A DNA stretch of 8,343 bases from Globobulimina sp. (Eukaryota > Foraminifera > Rotaliida): positions 1 through 8,343 of the forward strand of contig PIVH01000089.1 of the NCBI GenBank assembly GCA_003354225.1, written 5' to 3'. Below, piece by piece: positions 7,201-8,343 of this stretch. Under the pieces are notes generated by a model. It was not told the DNA's origin and did not search any database. It worked only from the letters and a program-made list of their open reading frames with translations. Numbering within the stretch: the stretch's first letter is position 1; each line of letters begins with the position of its first letter. The position numbers were made by a program, and so were the translations under genes.

Positions 7201-8343
7201 AAGTGCTACGCGATTTTGTCAAGACGCCCAGTGACAGATTTTGTCGATTTGCCGCGCGGATATTGACGGATTCCGAAGTGATCGATACTGTTTGCAAGGT
7301 ATTAGAGTCTAAATTCGATTATGGATATTGCAAAACGGAAGTAACCAACAATCGGATTATTGGTAACAGTTTAGCCCGTTCTGTGGAGTTAAAATCCAAT
7401 TTCTTAAACCCAATCGCCAAATTATTGCACAATATTTGCGAGATTGATAGTATTAATCCTATTTATAACCAATTAAAATCACAACGACGCAAATCACGGA
7501 AGCGGAAAAGTATGGATAACAACTTGATGGATGTTGATAATAAATCCATTGATAACACTGCGCCAACTTCGCCATTGTTGGAGTCTGACCCTATGATCAA
7601 TGACGGCATTATTCACAGTACATCGGACGAACTAGCACGAGCAGCCAATCCGAGCAACGATTTAGTACAATTCATATCGGATATATCCGGGCAAATGGGT
7701 GACATTGAAAATGTACAGTTTGAAGTTGAACACGTAGTGATCGATGGCGACGGCAATATTGAGGACAGGAATTACGGAGTCATTGATTTTGATGACGGTG
7801 GCAACGAAGACGAAGATATGGTGGATTCGCAAGATATGAATGATGAAAGTAACGCAAATACGGAGCTGAATGATGGCGACAATGAGGACGACGACGATGA
7901 GGATGAGGATGAGAATGAAAATGATGAACAGGACGAAGACGAAGACGACGAAGAGGATGAGGATGACGATGATGAGGAGGATGAAGACGAGGAAGATGAT
8001 GAGCAATATAACGAGGAAAATTTAGACCGTTTATACGGACAATATGCAGAGGATGACGCGGACGCGTTTTATGACGATGACGACTTGAATGAATATGACG
8101 AGTACGGCGAGGAAGATATTGATGACGACGACGACGACGATGATGAAGTGGATGTACCGACCTCTGTCCATCGCATTGCCAACGATTTTATGGATGACTT
8201 GGGCGGTTCGGATGATTTTCGTCAATTTTTCTTACGTTCCCAGCGCTTTGCCAATATCCGAAGGTTAGATTCGATATTAAATGGTGATGAGAGCGCCGCC
8301 ATTCCCCGCCATGTGAATCGAGCCGGCGGGCAACCCCAAGCCG
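4251..8343 (+). CDS. HUWE1: HUWE1-like HECT E3 ubiquitin ligase, continuation after the TAG (partial, 3' end outside window)
   Basis: Frame 3 stays open for 1,364 codons to the window edge. Order: armadillo block (4260-4670), charged linker (4680-5027), armadillo block with the YKYAKML and SIIRHIFDEPSLL motifs (5028-5700), WWE (5730-5981), Lys/Glu coiled coil, helical repeats (6255-7460), polybasic motif, long acidic tract and a less acidic tail. This is the middle-to-late part of a HUWE1/Tom1/UPL1-type ligase. The family's UBM repeats and the HECT domain with its catalytic Cys would be downstream. It is the same gene as the entries upstream, since no promoter, intergenic spacer or initiation signal separates them. 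Preserved domains after the TAG argue that this part is, or was very recently, translated. Confidence 0.87.
4260..4670 (+). other. Armadillo block directly after the TAG
   Basis: The text begins QTEILLYSIKTLLRMF, continues through QENGLLRTICELIEECC and later TTYYIIITGFLNKKAIRTL. Human HUWE1 has a corresponding run with TRILLLTLLFEEL, ESSGILNVLIKLLE and a later VLLLIDFYEKTAI helix. Three landmarks in the same order make homology likely. The block therefore belongs to the ligase and is not a new gene. Confidence 0.65.
4680..5027 (+). repeat. Lys/Asp/Glu-rich low-complexity linker
   Basis: Composition alternates between Lys-rich and acidic runs, with DVDDDDDDVVES (4773-4808), DDGDVTM (4845-4865) and ETETETEAEP (4875-4904). 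No fold is expected. It holds a near-perfect splice donor consensus, GTAAGTATC at 4918, discussed as a possible in-frame intron. It separates two armadillo blocks. Confidence 0.65.
5028..5700 (+). other. HUWE1-like armadillo block (YKYAKML / SIIRHIFDEP motifs)
   Basis: Helices include LLSSCLKLLNLF, LLNRILTILESI, EYKYAKMLLNGEGYKCILN, MATSIIRHIFDEPSLL and RNESSFYNAVKNSCLIV. Human HUWE1 has HKYAMMFAEL with MILNL, then LLLRHIIEDPCTL, then RNPDIFTEVANCCIRI. Matching motifs in the same order and similar spacing make this one of the best-supported homologous blocks in the window. In the human protein it lies after the WWE domain, but here it lies before it. Confidence 0.75.
5730..5981 (+). other. 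WWE domain
   Basis: The segment has a first Trp at 5742 (NGKWES), a second at 5772 in QWMSYTDTDCIRIESVYQ, then a beta strand STVSVHFDGQAFTVDV and an end reading YKQKNNSGGSRKIRRR. Human HUWE1 WWE shows the same plan: W-x-SY, an I-x-S helix, SVRF, YTVQF, then Q-x-N...G-x-R-R. About 18 extra residues (EFVNRF...HSIP) sit between the helix and the strand. WWE domains occur in ubiquitin ligases and PARPs, and some bind (iso-)ADP-ribose. Binding by this one is unproven. Confidence 0.78.
5982..6254 (+). other. Charged coiled coil and acidic linker
   Basis: A Lys/Arg/Glu/Leu-rich run (NLEEKRKNALQAKKEER...LLKEKLEKEKAE) predicts a long single helix or coiled coil. It passes into an Asp/Lys linker containing DEDGDVTI (6195-6218). 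The arrangement of WWE then a Lys/Glu-rich linker also occurs in human HUWE1. The role is probably that of a spacer. Confidence 0.6.
6255..6430 (+). other. Short helical block between linkers
   Basis: The protein reads SPRSPIKLAYKVFNKYPMC and later FEAPLNALMSIIVQTTVDIKDY. The second helix loosely resembles the human HUWE1 helix VIYDMLNALAAYH, which precedes the next armadillo block. A Lys/Glu then Asp-rich linker (6430-6670) follows, with NNIVVDDDD and DEDMVILT patches. The match is short, so homology is tentative. Confidence 0.4.
6687..7460 (+). other. Late armadillo-like repeats
   Basis: It opens SAMQTILGSCRLFAIGDMLK and continues SFVQFMIDELIP, like the human HUWE1 STILRLLAELVRS and SVLAFVLDHLLP motifs. 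Helices with FVLSTLVKHIGNH, ILEQLYQVKSNLEVLRDFV and FCRFAARILTD follow. Near the end, ELKSNFLNPIAKLLHNICEI matches the human NAALKPLETLSRI helix in position just before the acidic region. This is probably the fourth armadillo section of the ring. Confidence 0.65.
7476..7511 (+). other. Polybasic nuclear-localisation-like motif
   Basis: KSQRRKSRKRKS carries eight basic residues in twelve and ends the last armadillo helix. It is followed by MDNNLMDVDNKS. This composition is typical of a classical nuclear localisation signal or a nucleic-acid/histone contact site. It lies about 270 bases before the long acidic tract, with which it could also pair electrostatically. Function is inferred from composition only. 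Confidence 0.5.
7785..8153 (+). repeat. Long Asp/Glu tract
   Basis: Over about 120 codons the sequence is mostly GAT/GAC/GAA/GAG, with Asn and Tyr interruptions (for example LDRLYGQYAEDD, DLNEYDEYGEED) and a pure Asp run at 8121-8144. HUWE1-family ligases typically carry such an acidic region between the armadillo ring and the UBM/HECT half. Acidic tracts of this kind can bind histones or other basic substrates. The codon mixture is varied, so it is not a simple DNA microsatellite. Confidence 0.85.
8154..8343 (+). other. Segment after the acidic tract (cut by window end)
   Basis: The protein switches to SVHRIANDFMDDLGG, FRQFFLRSQRFANIRRLD, and ends AAIPRHVNRAGGQPQA. Two short amphipathic helices are followed by a Gly/Pro/Arg-rich tail. 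In human HUWE1 the acidic tract also gives way to a disordered Arg/Ser/Pro-rich region before the UBM repeats, with a short HPLMVRH motif that only vaguely recalls IPRHVNR here. No UBM or HECT sequence is reached. Confidence 0.55.

Noticed and set aside
7662-8006. 114-codon minus-strand frame resembling a membrane protein (Ile/Val/Leu/Phe-rich)
   Set aside because: The hydrophobic look comes from reading GAT/GAC/GAA repeats backwards (ATC, GTC, TTC). It mirrors the acidic tract of the ligase exactly.
8121-8144. Simple GAC trinucleotide microsatellite
   Set aside because: It is only eight Asp codons, with mixed GAT/GAC within a larger mixed Asp/Glu tract, which points to selection for acidity in the protein and not a DNA repeat expansion.
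618-8342. Nuclear code with TAG (or TAA/TGA) reassigned
   Set aside because: Only one TAG and no TAA or TGA occur in about 2,575 codons, while CAA and CAG are common. A reassigned codon would be expected many times in a protein of this size.
4251-8343. Decaying pseudogene after the TAG
   Set aside because: There is no second stop or frameshift over 1,364 codons and the WWE and armadillo motifs are intact. At most this is a very recent inactivation.
4302-8343. A separate second gene starting at the ATG at 4302
   Set aside because: There is no spacer, promoter or change of frame, and the ATG lies within an armadillo helix (TLLRMF) whose beginning precedes it. The family places this block in the same polypeptide as the UIM.

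Overview
This window is an internal piece of one very large eukaryotic nuclear protein-coding gene on the + strand. The predicted protein is a HUWE1/UPL1/Tom1-type giant HECT ubiquitin ligase. It is cut at both ends: the N-terminal armadillo region lies before base 1, and the expected ubiquitin-binding motif (UBM) repeats and catalytic HECT domain would lie after base 8343. The evidence is one almost continuous frame of about 2,740 codons, armadillo-like helical blocks resembling HUWE1, and a UBA-like domain, a UIM, a WWE domain and a long Asp/Glu tract. A GT-AG intron and the protein family show the source is a eukaryote. The AT-rich short intron, low intron density, Leu TTA/TTG preference and many Lys/Glu/Asp-rich insertions suggest a unicellular lineage (for example a rhizarian or other protist), but I cannot name it.

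Layout: exon A (2-505, frame 2) carries the end of a divergent linker with a basic motif and the start of a HUWE1-like helical block. A phase-0 intron (506-617, about 24% GC) interrupts that block. Exon B runs in frame 3 from 618 to the window end. It holds in order: armadillo/DUF913-like blocks (618-2960), UBA-like domain (3132-3269), a conserved helical block (3483-3716), canonical UIM (3924-3971), an acidic linker, a single in-frame TAG (4248-4250), a further armadillo block (4260-4670), a charged linker, another armadillo block (5028-5700), WWE domain (5730-5981), a charged coiled coil, more helical repeats (6255-7460), a polybasic nuclear-localisation-like motif, the acidic tract (7785-8153) and a less acidic tail.

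In the assembled protein the armadillo blocks would form the solenoid ring that holds substrates. The UBA, UIM and WWE modules would read ubiquitin or ADP-ribose-type signals, and the distal HECT domain would transfer ubiquitin. The points most worth a second look are: (1) the lone in-frame TAG, with 1,364 further open codons and recognisable domains after it; (2) a domain order in which both UIM and WWE sit one armadillo block further downstream than in human HUWE1; (3) a UBA lacking the usual MGF-type loop; (4) two strong cryptic splice donors whose use would keep the frame. No RNA genes, mobile elements, CRISPR arrays or second genes were found. The antisense open frames are by-products of GAA/GAG/GAT-rich coding sequence.
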